Assembly: GCA_027038235.1 (NCBI GenBank)
Contig: JALVXV010000111.1
Span: forward strand, 1 to 12,763
Source of the DNA: Campylobacterales bacterium
Lineage (GTDB): Bacteria; Campylobacterota; Campylobacteria; Campylobacterales; JALSKU01
Direction: 5' to 3'
DNA length: 12,763 nucleotides
Below are positions 6,550 through 12,763 of the stretch, piece after piece (position 1 is the first letter of the stretch; each line of letters starts with the position of its first letter). A program made the position numbers and the translations under genes. The notes beneath the pieces are model-generated. The model saw nothing but the letters and a program-made list of their open reading frames with translations. It was not told where the DNA came from and did no database searches.

Positions 6550-6578
6550 ATTATACAATATTTAAAGGCTATTGTCAA
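6550..6578 (-). promoter_or_regulatory. Full-consensus sigma-70 promoter for the PAS gene
   Basis: On the minus strand, TTGACA (6573-6578) and TATAAT (6550-6555) are both perfect and separated by exactly 17 bases. Transcription should start near 6543, leaving a ~25-nt leader with the ribosome site. The -35 box overlaps the last codons of hemH, whose stop is at 6562-6564. Confidence 0.85.
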
Positions 6579-7509
6579 TGTAGCATTTATGTAAAAACTC
6601 TACAAATTCATCACTATCATTTAGACAACTACACACTTTATAGCTATCAAAGCCCAACTCTTTTGCTATCTTAGCATACTCTATATGGAGTTCTTGTAGG
6701 GTTTCAGAATTATCAAGCAAGAATGATATTGGGTATATTAGTACATTTTTATTGGATATTTTAGCCAATTTTTCCTCTAGTGATGGACCTATCCACTTTA
6801 TTGGACCCAATTTTGACTGATATGCTAAATGAATTTTGTTAAAATGAATTTTCTCATCATTAAGCATTTTAGATAATATTTTAACATGCTCTTCTATCTC
6901 TTTTTGGTAACTATCTCCCCTGTCTATGATCTTTTGAGGAAGAGAATGGGCTGAAAAAATGAGATCTATTTTAGATGGATTACTGCTTTTTAACTCCTCT
7001 TTTATCTTAGATACAATCGCTTTGTTTAAATCCCTCTCTTTATAAAATCTCTTTATAAAAGTTGTCTTTATATCAAGTTTAGCTCTTTTTAACTCCTCTA
7101 AAAAATCCTCTATCGAGGATTTGGTAGTAGTAGTTGAGTATTGCGCATATAGGGGCAGTAAAAATATCTCTTTTGTGCCTATTTGTTTTAACTTATTTAT
7201 AACATCTTTGGAAAATGGTGGAGTATATCTCATAGCAAATGTAACAAAAACAGAGTCATCTCTTTTTTGAAGTTTTTTGATGAGTTTTTTTGTATTATCT
7301 AAAAGGGGAGATTTATTACCAATTTGTTTATAGTTGTTTATTGCAGCTCTTTTTCTTGAAGTTACTATCATAAAAGCGATAAATTTTCTTAAAAGCTTAC
7401 TCTTTACGGTGATAATATTTCTATCATTGAACATATTTTTTAAAAATAGCTCAACTTCACTTAAGCTACTTGGAGCTCCCATATTTAAAAGAACTATAGC
7501 CTTTGACAT
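6562..7509 (-). CDS. hemH: Ferrochelatase (protoheme or coproheme synthase)
   Basis: 315-residue enzyme that inserts Fe2+ into a porphyrin at the end of heme synthesis, probably membrane-associated or cytoplasmic. The catalytic His lies in FSAHSLPQKIIDRGDSY (H188), and YQSKLGPIKWIGP (230-242) and the acidic site DNSETLQELHIEY (E269) follow as in the family. The early block LLNMGAPSS (7-15) and the KSPLL (66-70) substrate-side motif are also typical. Length is normal. The ATG shares one base with the gnnA stop (TAATG), and no ribosome site is seen, so coupled translation is likely. The protoporphyrin (classical) product is the default for this lineage but is not shown by the sequence. Confidence 0.94.
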   Translation of the reverse strand: MSKAIVLLNMGAPSSLSEVELFLKNMFNDRNIITVKSKLLRKFIAFMIVTSRKRAAINNYKQIGNKSPLLDNTKKLIKKLQKRDDSVFVTFAMRYTPPFSKDVINKLKQIGTKEIFLLPLYAQYSTTTTKSSIEDFLEELKRAKLDIKTTFIKRFYKERDLNKAIVSKIKEELKSSNPSKIDLIFSAHSLPQKIIDRGDSYQKEIEEHVKILSKMLNDEKIHFNKIHLAYQSKLGPIKWIGPSLEEKLAKISNKNVLIYPISFLLDNSETLQELHIEYAKIAKELGFDSYKVCSCLNDSDEFVEFLHKCYIDNSL

Positions 7510-8411
7510 TATTGCTTTTGGTATGATGAAATTTCTAAAGTTATAATACTATCTTTAATAGTACTAAGTCCAGATCTATCACCACTTTTTAAGTATCTTA
7601 CGAAAGCTTTTAACTCTCTTACCAAAGGCTCCTCTTTTTTTACAAAACAGTTTCTAATTACATAGGAGTTGTTTGTCTTGTATTCAGAATACTCTATCAA
7701 ATCTTGCCCCATCAAATCAGCTTCAAAATATCCTTTTTTGGTGGCAACCTCTATCTTTCTCTTCCTAAAGGGTGTAAGCCAATTTGTTGTAATGGAGGCT
7801 ACTATCTCATTTTCAAGCTGAAAGGACAATATAGCATTGTCTTCATGATGAGAGTTTATCTTTTGTGATTTGAAAATTGATTTTTTCACTATTTCACATC
7901 CAGTGATATATCTTATGAGGTCTATATCATGAACAGCTAAGTCTGTAAGTATCCCCACATCTGCTATCCTTGGAGGAAATGGACCTACTCTTGTGATACC
8001 TATGCTATATATCTCTCTATTTGATAGCTCATCTTTTAAAGCTTCTACCACAGGATTAAATCTCTCAATATATCCTACACAAACCTTTAGTCCCAATTCA
8101 TTAGCTCTATTTTCTATGATAAGAGCATCTTTAACATTGGAGGCAACAGGCTTTTCTATGAAGATATCTAAACCTCTATCTAAACATTTTAAAGCTACCT
8201 CTTTGTGTAAAAAGGTGGGTACTACTATAAGTGCTGCATCAAGCTCTTCGCTTTCAAGCATCTTATCAACATCAGTATAAAAGGGCTCTTTGTAACCATC
8301 TTGCCAAATCACATCACAAAGTGCAGCTACTTTAACACCAGACAATCCCTTTAGAACTCTATAATGGTTTTTACCCATAGAGCCAAGCCCTATGAGAGCT
8401 ACTTTTTTCAT
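7509..8411 (-). CDS. gnnA: GnnA-type oxidoreductase (UDP-GlcNAc 3-dehydrogenase, Gfo/Idh/MocA family)
   Basis: 300-residue NAD(P)-dependent sugar dehydrogenase. The Rossmann loop is VALIGLGSMGKNHYR (4-18), the family catalytic EKP is E86-K87-P88, and HDIDL (161-165) supplies the active-site His/Asp. RVGPFPPRIADVG (141-153) is typical of the nucleotide-sugar branch. In Acidithiobacillus GnnA oxidises C3 of UDP-GlcNAc and GnnB then aminates it, giving UDP-GlcNAc3N for lipid A. A pair of this type next to hemH is also what I remember in C. jejuni (Cj0503c-Cj0505c). The ATG overlaps the gnnB stop in ATGA and has AAAGG about 7 bases upstream. The family call is firm; the exact substrate is inferred from neighbour and synteny. 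Confidence 0.82.
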   Translation of the reverse strand: MKKVALIGLGSMGKNHYRVLKGLSGVKVAALCDVIWQDGYKEPFYTDVDKMLESEELDAALIVVPTFLHKEVALKCLDRGLDIFIEKPVASNVKDALIIENRANELGLKVCVGYIERFNPVVEALKDELSNREIYSIGITRVGPFPPRIADVGILTDLAVHDIDLIRYITGCEIVKKSIFKSQKINSHHEDNAILSFQLENEIVASITTNWLTPFRKRKIEVATKKGYFEADLMGQDLIEYSEYKTNNSYVIRNCFVKKEEPLVRELKAFVRYLKSGDRSGLSTIKDSIITLEISSYQKQ

Positions 8412-9496
8412 AATAGTGCCTTTACTATATCATCTTGAACCTCTTTGTTCAAAAATGCACTCATAGGCAAACTCAAGATCTCTTTGGAGATTTTTTCTGC
8501 CACCTCAAAATCGCCCTCTTTATATCCAAGATAGCCAAAACACTCCTGCAGATGAAGAGGCATAGGGTAGTGTATGGCAGTTGGAATACCCTGTTTGTTT
8601 AGGTGCTCAATAACTTTATCTCTATTTTTAACCCTTATAGAGTATTGGGCATATACTGAACTTCTATCATCTTCTATATAAGGGGTGATAATGTCGCTAT
8701 CTTTTAACAAATTTGTATATCTTTTACCTATCTCTTCTCTTTGTTTTACCTCATTGCTAAAATATTTTAACTTTATCAAAAGCACCGCTGCTTGGATAGC
8801 ATCAAGTCTGCCATTTATCCCTATATATTTATGTCTATATCTCATATTTTGTCCATGATTTAAAAGCATCTTTATCTTTAAAGCCAACTCTTCATCATTT
8901 GTAAAGATGGCTCCTCCATCCCCATAACACCCAAGTGGTTTTGAAGGGAAAAAGCTAGTACAGCCTATATCACTTAAGTTGCAAGATTTTTTACCTCTAT
9001 AGGTAGCTCCAAAACTTTGACAGCCATCTTCAATGACTTTTAAATCATGCTTTTTTGCAATCTTGTTTATCTCCTTCATATCTGCTACTTGTCCATATAA
9101 AGAGACCGGAAGGATCGCTTTTGTATGTTTTGTAATCTTTTCTTCTATTTTATTTGGATCTATATTGTAAGTTTTTTCATCAATATCGACAAATACAGGG
9201 GTTGCCCCAATAAGTGAGATCACTTCTGCGGTTGCTATAAAGGTAAAAGGAGTAGTTATAACTTCATCACCTTTTTTTATACCCAAAGCCATCAAAGAGA
9301 GCAATAAAGCATCTGTCCCACTTGAGCATACTATAGCCCTTTTTGCCCCTGTAAACTTCGCCAACTTCTCTTCTAAGAGGGTAACTTTTTTGCCACCTAT
9401 ATAGATAGAACTCTCAAGTACTTCAGCAATTTGTTCATCTATCTCTTTTTTATACTCTTGATACTGTTTTTGTAGATCAATAAATGGGATCTTCAT
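8408..9496 (-). CDS. gnnB: GnnB-type sugar aminotransferase (DegT/DnrJ/EryC1 family)
   Basis: 362-residue PLP enzyme, predicted to transfer an amino group (glutamate in the characterised system) to UDP-3-keto-GlcNAc. Fold-type I sugar-aminotransferase marks are IPFIDLQKQY (3-12), CSSGTDALLLSL (57-68), VIEDGCQSFGA (154-164, with D157 facing the PLP ring) and the Schiff-base lysine K186 in FFPSKPLGCYGDGGA. Start taken at ATG 9496, with AAGGA 5 bases upstream. The frame is open further to 9556, but those codons read through the tRNA gene. It begins 15 bases after the tRNA-Arg 3' end, so the two are probably transcribed together, and overlaps gnnA by 4 bases. Other keto-sugar substrates cannot be excluded. 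Confidence 0.82.
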   Translation of the reverse strand: MKIPFIDLQKQYQEYKKEIDEQIAEVLESSIYIGGKKVTLLEEKLAKFTGAKRAIVCSSGTDALLLSLMALGIKKGDEVITTPFTFIATAEVISLIGATPVFVDIDEKTYNIDPNKIEEKITKHTKAILPVSLYGQVADMKEINKIAKKHDLKVIEDGCQSFGATYRGKKSCNLSDIGCTSFFPSKPLGCYGDGGAIFTNDEELALKIKMLLNHGQNMRYRHKYIGINGRLDAIQAAVLLIKLKYFSNEVKQREEIGKRYTNLLKDSDIITPYIEDDRSSVYAQYSIRVKNRDKVIEHLNKQGIPTAIHYPMPLHLQECFGYLGYKEGDFEVAEKISKEILSLPMSAFLNKEVQDDIVKALL

Positions 9497-9511
9497 AGCT
9501 ATCCTTTTTAG

Positions 9512-9588
9512 TGGTGCGCCCAAGAGGATTCGAACCTCTGACCTTTTGAACCGCAATCAAATGCTCTATCCAGCTGAGCTATGGGCGC
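9512..9588 (-). tRNA. tRNA-Arg, anticodon GCG
   Basis: 77-nt tRNA with a complete cloverleaf. The acceptor stem GCGCCCA/TGGGCGC spans 9582-9588 with 9516-9522, and the D-arm is GCTC/GAGC. The anticodon stem TTTGA/TCAAA holds the loop TTGCGGT, and the T-arm is AGAGG-TTCGAAT-CCTCT. The anticodon GCG is at 9552-9554 and the 3' CCA is encoded (9512-9514). It reads Arg CGC and CGU. Most bacteria use ACG (inosine) for this box, so the G34 is notable. It lies directly upstream of gnnB. Confidence 0.96.
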
Positions 9589-9599
9589 ATTAAGAGATG

Positions 9600-9605
9600 A
9601 TTATA
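9600..9605 (-). promoter_or_regulatory. -10 box for tRNA-Arg and the gnnB operon
   Basis: TATAAT on the minus strand, about 11 bases before the mature tRNA 5' end at 9588. The primary transcript would therefore have a leader of only a few bases. No clear -35 is seen. I see no other obvious promoter before gnnB. Confidence 0.55.
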
Positions 9606-9728
9606 ACTAAATAATATTTATAAATAGTTGATATAGCAACCATAAATAAGACTTTTTTTATTGATTTATTCAGAGATCAGTTTTAGAGTGCAAAAGATAG
9701 ATTTACCCCTTTTTTATCTAAAATTTCT

Positions 9729-9734
9729 TATAAT
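9729..9734 (+). promoter_or_regulatory. -10 box for dnaE
   Basis: TATAAT, about 27 bases before the dnaE start. The expected transcript start is near 9741, leaving a short leader with the ribosome site. There is no convincing -35. Confidence 0.5.
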
Positions 9735-9750
9735 TATAGCATATAGTCAT

Positions 9751-9756
9751 AGGGGG
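9751..9756 (+). promoter_or_regulatory. Strong ribosome site that fixes the dnaE TTG start
   Basis: AGGGGG lies 5 bases before TTG at 9762. No in-frame ATG lies between it and the conserved HLHLHTEYS block. Confidence 0.75.
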
Positions 9757-9761
9757 ATATT

Positions 9762-12700
9762 TTGAGCGATATAAACTTTACCCATCTTCATCTTCATACT
9801 GAATATTCACTACTTGATGGTGCAAACAAGATAAAACTACTTGCTAAAAAGCTAAAAGAACAAGGGGTTAAAAGTATTGCTATAACTGATCATGGCAATA
9901 TGTTTGGTGCTATTGACTTTTATAAGAGTATGAGTGCAGAGGGGATAAAGCCTATCATTGGTTTGGAGGCATATTTGCACAATCAAGATGATCTCTCAGA
10001 CAAGACAACAAGACAGAGATTTCATATATGCCTATATGCAAAAAATATGATAGGATATAAAAATCTTATGTATCTTAGCTCCCAAAGTTATATAAATGGA
10101 TTTTACTACTACCCAAGAATCAATAAAAAACTTTTAAAAGAGCATAGTGAGGGCATCATCTGCTCTTCAGCATGTTTGCAAGGTGAGGTAAATTGGCACC
10201 TTAATACCAACAATGAAAAAAATAGAAAATTTGGTGCAAAGGGGTATGAAAGAGCAAAAGAGATAGCCTTAGAGTATAAAGATATATTTGGGGATGATTT
10301 TTATCTTGAGATCATGAGACATGGTATAAATGATCAACTCTTTATAGATGAACAACTTATAAAACTCTCATTGGAAACAGGGATAAAGTTAGTAGCAACA
10401 AATGATACTCACTATCTTAAAAAAGAGGAGGCTGATGCTCATGAGGCATTTATGTGTATAGCCATGAACAAAGAGTTTGATGATCCAAAAAGGCTTAGAC
10501 ACTCTGTTCATGAATTTTACCTCAAATCTCCCCAAGAGATAGCAAAACTTTTTGAGGATATTCCTGAGGCTATATCAAATACTCAAGAGATAGTTGATAA
10601 ATGTGATCTCAAGCTTGATCTTGGTCATCCTACACCTCCAAAGTTTAAATTTACCAAAGAGTATGCTAAAGCTGATGGAGTTGATTTTGAAAGTGATGAT
10701 GAGTATTTTGCATATAAGTGTAAAGAGGGACTTAAAAAGAGGCTTAAAAATATACCCAAAGAGGAGCATCAAAAGTATATAGATAGACTTGAAAGAGAGA
10801 TAGAGATCATCAATAAGATGAAATTTCCCGGGTATATGCTAATAGTATGGGACTTTACTAGAGAAGCTAAAAAAAGGGGTATCCCTGTAGGTCCTGGGCG
10901 AGGCTCTGCCGCAGGTAGTCTTGTGGCATACTCTTTGGAGATAACCGACATTGATCCTTTAAAATATGATCTTCTTTTTGAGAGATTTTTAAATCCTGAG
11001 AGGGTAAGTATGCCTGATATCGACATGGATTTTTGTCAAGCTAGAAGAGGAGAGATTATAAACTATGTGGTTGAAAAGTATGGTAGATATAATGTAGCAC
11101 AAGTTATCACTTTTGGTAAACTTTTAGCTAAAGGAGTTATAAGAGATACAGCTAGAGTACTTGGTATGCCCTATAGTGAAGCTGATAGGATGGCAAAGCT
11201 TATACCTGATGAACTTGGTATCACTCTAAAAGAGGCTTACGAAAAAGAGCCTAAACTAAAAGAGCTTATAGAAAAAGATAGTGCAGCAGCTAGAGTTTGG
11301 AAATTTGCTCTATCATTAGAGGGGTTAAATAGAAATGCAGGGATGCATGCAGCGGGGGTTGTTTTAAGCAATGAAGAGCTTTGGCACAAAACTCCTCTTT
11401 ATAAGCCTTCAGGTGAGGAGCATTTAGTAACTCAATACTCTTTAAAGTATCTTGAGGATGTTGATCTTATAAAGTTTGACTTTTTGGGTTTAAAGACTTT
11501 AACTGTCATAGATAATGCACTAAAACTGATCAAAAATAGATATAATAAAGAGATAGACTTTTCAACTATAGATGTAAATGATCCAAAAATTTATGAGCTT
11601 ATTCAAAGTGGAAATACTTTAGGGCTATTTCAGATAGAATCAAGTGGAATGCAGCAACTAAATGAAAGATTAAAACCCACTACTTTTGAAGATATTATCG
11701 CAGTTTTAGCTCTTTATAGACCAGGTCCTATGGAGAGCGGTATGCTTGATGACTTTATAGAGAGAAAGCATGGACGAGCAGATATAACTTATATGTTTGA
11801 TGAGCTTGAACCTATCTTAAAGCCTACTTACGGTGTTATAGTCTATCAAGAGCAAGTTATGCAGATAGTTCAAACCATAGGTGGTTTTACTTTGGGTGGA
11901 GCAGATGTAGTAAGACGAGCTATGGGTAAAAAGATAAAGTCTGAGATGGATAGACTAAAGGGTGAGTTTGCTAATGGAGCAGAGAAAAAGGGCTTTGATA
12001 GAAAAAAAGCTGAAGAGTTGTTTGATCTTATCGTAAAATTTGCAGGGTATGGTTTTAATAAATCTCACTCAGCAGCTTATGCTATGATAACATTTCAAAC
12101 AAGCTACCTAAAAGCCTACTATCCTCAAGAGTTTATGGCAGCACTTTTAACAAGTGAACAGGACAATACCGATAAGATAGTAAAATATGTTGATGAGGTA
12201 AAAAGACTTGGTATCAAGCTTTTGCCCCCTGATATCAAAAGAAGTTATATAGAGTTCTCTGCCATTAAAGATGGTGATGATAGTGCTATACTTTTTGGAC
12301 TTGGAGCCATCAAAGGTGTAGGAGCCAAGGCGATAGAGAGTATTATCGAGGCCAGAAATGAAAAGCAGTTTGAGAGTTTGAATGATTTTATATCGAGGAT
12401 TGATACTCAAAAGGTAAACAAAAAGGTCCTTGAGGCACTTATTAAATCAGGCAGTCTTGATGGTTTTGGTTACTCAAGAAGAGCACTTTTAGATCATATA
12501 GAGCATATCGTAAATGCTGGTGCTGAGTGTGCAAGAGCAAAGAAAATGGCAGAAAATTCTCTCTTTGGAGATAGTGCTGAGATGGTAACAGCTAGAGTTG
12601 AGATAGCCCAAGTAGAAGAGTTTGGACTAAAAGATATATTGGATCTTGAAAAGGAGAGTATGGGTTTTTATATCTCAGGCCATCCTCTTGATAGCTATAG

Positions 12701-12763
12701 AGAGGAGATAGAGAAGATCCCACACACTCTATCAAGCGAAATAGACTCAATAGCTGATGGAAG
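9762..12763 (+). CDS. dnaE: DnaE, DNA polymerase III alpha subunit (C-terminus cut by window edge)
   Basis: Replicative polymerase catalytic subunit (C-family). About 1000 residues of an expected ~1170-1200 are present. The N-terminal PHP domain opens with THLHLHTEYSLLDG (7-20), followed by ITDHGN (41-46), GLEAYL (67-72) and ATNDTHYL (212-219). The polymerase core has GPGRGSAAGSLVAY and the catalytic Asps: D419 and D421 in MPDIDMDF and D573 in KFDFLGLKTL. Later comes a helix-hairpin-helix (FGLGAIKGVGAKAIESI), then ESMGFYISGHPLD near the edge. The OB-fold and tau-binding tail are outside the window. Start is TTG with a strong ribosome site. The frame is open throughout, with no frameshift or intein. 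Its PHP metal ligands look complete, unlike E. coli DnaE. Confidence 0.97.
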   Translation, partial: MSDINFTHLHLHTEYSLLDGANKIKLLAKKLKEQGVKSIAITDHGNMFGAIDFYKSMSAEGIKPIIGLEAYLHNQDDLSDKTTRQRFHICLYAKNMIGYKNLMYLSSQSYINGFYYYPRINKKLLKEHSEGIICSSACLQGEVNWHLNTNNEKNRKFGAKGYERAKEIALEYKDIFGDDFYLEIMRHGINDQLFIDEQLIKLSLETGIKLVATNDTHYLKKEEADAHEAFMCIAMNKEFDDPKRLRHSVHEFYLKSPQEIAKLFEDIPEAISNTQEIVDKCDLKLDLGHPTPPKFKFTKEYAKADGVDFESDDEYFAYKCKEGLKKRLKNIPKEEHQKYIDRLEREIEIINKMKFPGYMLIVWDFTREAKKRGIPVGPGRGSAAGSLVAYSLEITDIDPLKYDLLFERFLNPERVSMPDIDMDFCQARRGEIINYVVEKYGRYNVAQVITFGKLLAKGVIRDTARVLGMPYSEADRMAKLIPDELGITLKEAYEKEPKLKELIEKDSAAARVWKFALSLEGLNRNAGMHAAGVVLSNEELWHKTPLYKPSGEEHLVTQYSLKYLEDVDLIKFDFLGLKTLTVIDNALKLIKNRYNKEIDFSTIDVNDPKIYELIQSGNTLGLFQIESSGMQQLNERLKPTTFEDIIAVLALYRPGPMESGMLDDFIERKHGRADITYMFDELEPILKPTYGVIVYQEQVMQIVQTIGGFTLGGADVVRRAMGKKIKSEMDRLKGEFANGAEKKGFDRKKAEELFDLIVKFAGYGFNKSHSAAYAMITFQTSYLKAYYPQEFMAALLTSEQDNTDKIVKYVDEVKRLGIKLLPPDIKRSYIEFSAIKDGDDSAILFGLGAIKGVGAKAIESIIEARNEKQFESLNDFISRIDTQKVNKKVLEALIKSGSLDGFGYSRRALLDHIEHIVNAGAECARAKKMAENSLFGDSAEMVTARVEIAQVEEFGLKDILDLEKESMGFYISGHPLDSYREEIEKIPHTLSSEIDSIADG

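Noticed and set aside
5925..6578. Longer PAS-gene frame starting at 6578
   Set aside because: It would start upstream of the perfect promoter's -35/-10 boxes, overlaps the hemH end and adds a non-conserved Cys-rich stretch; ATG 6518 has a good ribosome site.
8408..9556. Longer gnnB frame starting at 9556 with an extra 20 N-terminal residues
   Set aside because: The extra codons (RFKRSEVRILLGAP) are read through the tRNA-Arg gene, and the family N-terminus IPFIDL begins right after the ATG at 9496, which has its own ribosome site.
9692..9719. AGATA...TATCT inverted repeat with T-run upstream of dnaE
   Set aside because: Only about 5 base pairs with a ~15-base loop in very AT-rich DNA; expected by chance.
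10575..11026. Open frames on the minus strand inside dnaE, and similar ones inside flgB, flgC, ftsI, ftsW and gnnA
   Set aside because: They lie opposite or out of frame within well-conserved genes, have no ribosome sites or recognisable domains, and are shadows of the real coding frames.
1..12763. A novel defence, mobile or secondary-metabolite system
   Set aside because: Every sizeable frame belongs to a known family with housekeeping or flagellar roles. No integrase, transposase, toxin, nuclease cluster or CRISPR repeat is seen.

Overview
The window comes from a low-GC bacterium of the Campylobacterota (Epsilonproteobacteria). Three points support this. Codon use is AT-rich, with AGA as the usual Arg codon. 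flgB-flgC-fliE sits between ftsW and ftsI, an arrangement I remember from Helicobacter pylori. A gnnB-gnnA-hemH run matches one I remember from Campylobacter jejuni (around Cj0503c-Cj0505c). I cannot name the genus. The window is chromosomal core: I see no mobile element, CRISPR array, phage gene or defence system, and no stretch of 300 bases lacks a gene.

Left part (1-2659, minus strand): a tight operon reads chalcone-isomerase-like periplasmic protein -> ftsW -> murG (murG runs off the left edge). The genes abut or overlap by 4 bases. Position 2660-2833 is a divergent control region. It holds a heptamer-repeat inverted array, a TATAAT box for the minus-strand operon and a well-spaced sigma-54 promoter for the flagellar operon.

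Middle (2834-5923, plus strand): flgB-flgC-fliE encode proximal rod and export-gate adaptor parts of the flagellar basal body. A second heptamer array with a perfect hairpin follows, then ftsI (class B PBP), whose TATAAT box lies so close to its ATG that the mRNA may be leaderless. FtsW, FtsI and MurG act together in septal peptidoglycan synthesis, and the flagellar operon is set between them.

Right-middle (5925-9588, minus strand): tRNA-Arg(GCG) -> gnnB -> gnnA -> hemH -> PAS-domain Aer/CetB-like protein. GnnA and GnnB would make UDP-GlcNAc3N for a lipid A with amide-linked acyl chains. HemH is ferrochelatase. The PAS protein has its own consensus sigma-70 promoter, whose -35 box lies in the end of hemH. 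Its stop is one base from the ftsI stop, so these two genes converge with no room for a separate terminator.

Right part (9762-12763, plus strand): dnaE, the replicative polymerase alpha subunit, starts at TTG after a strong ribosome site and runs off the right edge. Its PHP domain keeps the full metal-ligand set, unlike E. coli DnaE.

I find no wholly new multi-gene system. The most unusual signals are the two heptamer-repeat hairpins flanking the flagellar operon and the compact promoter arrangements.
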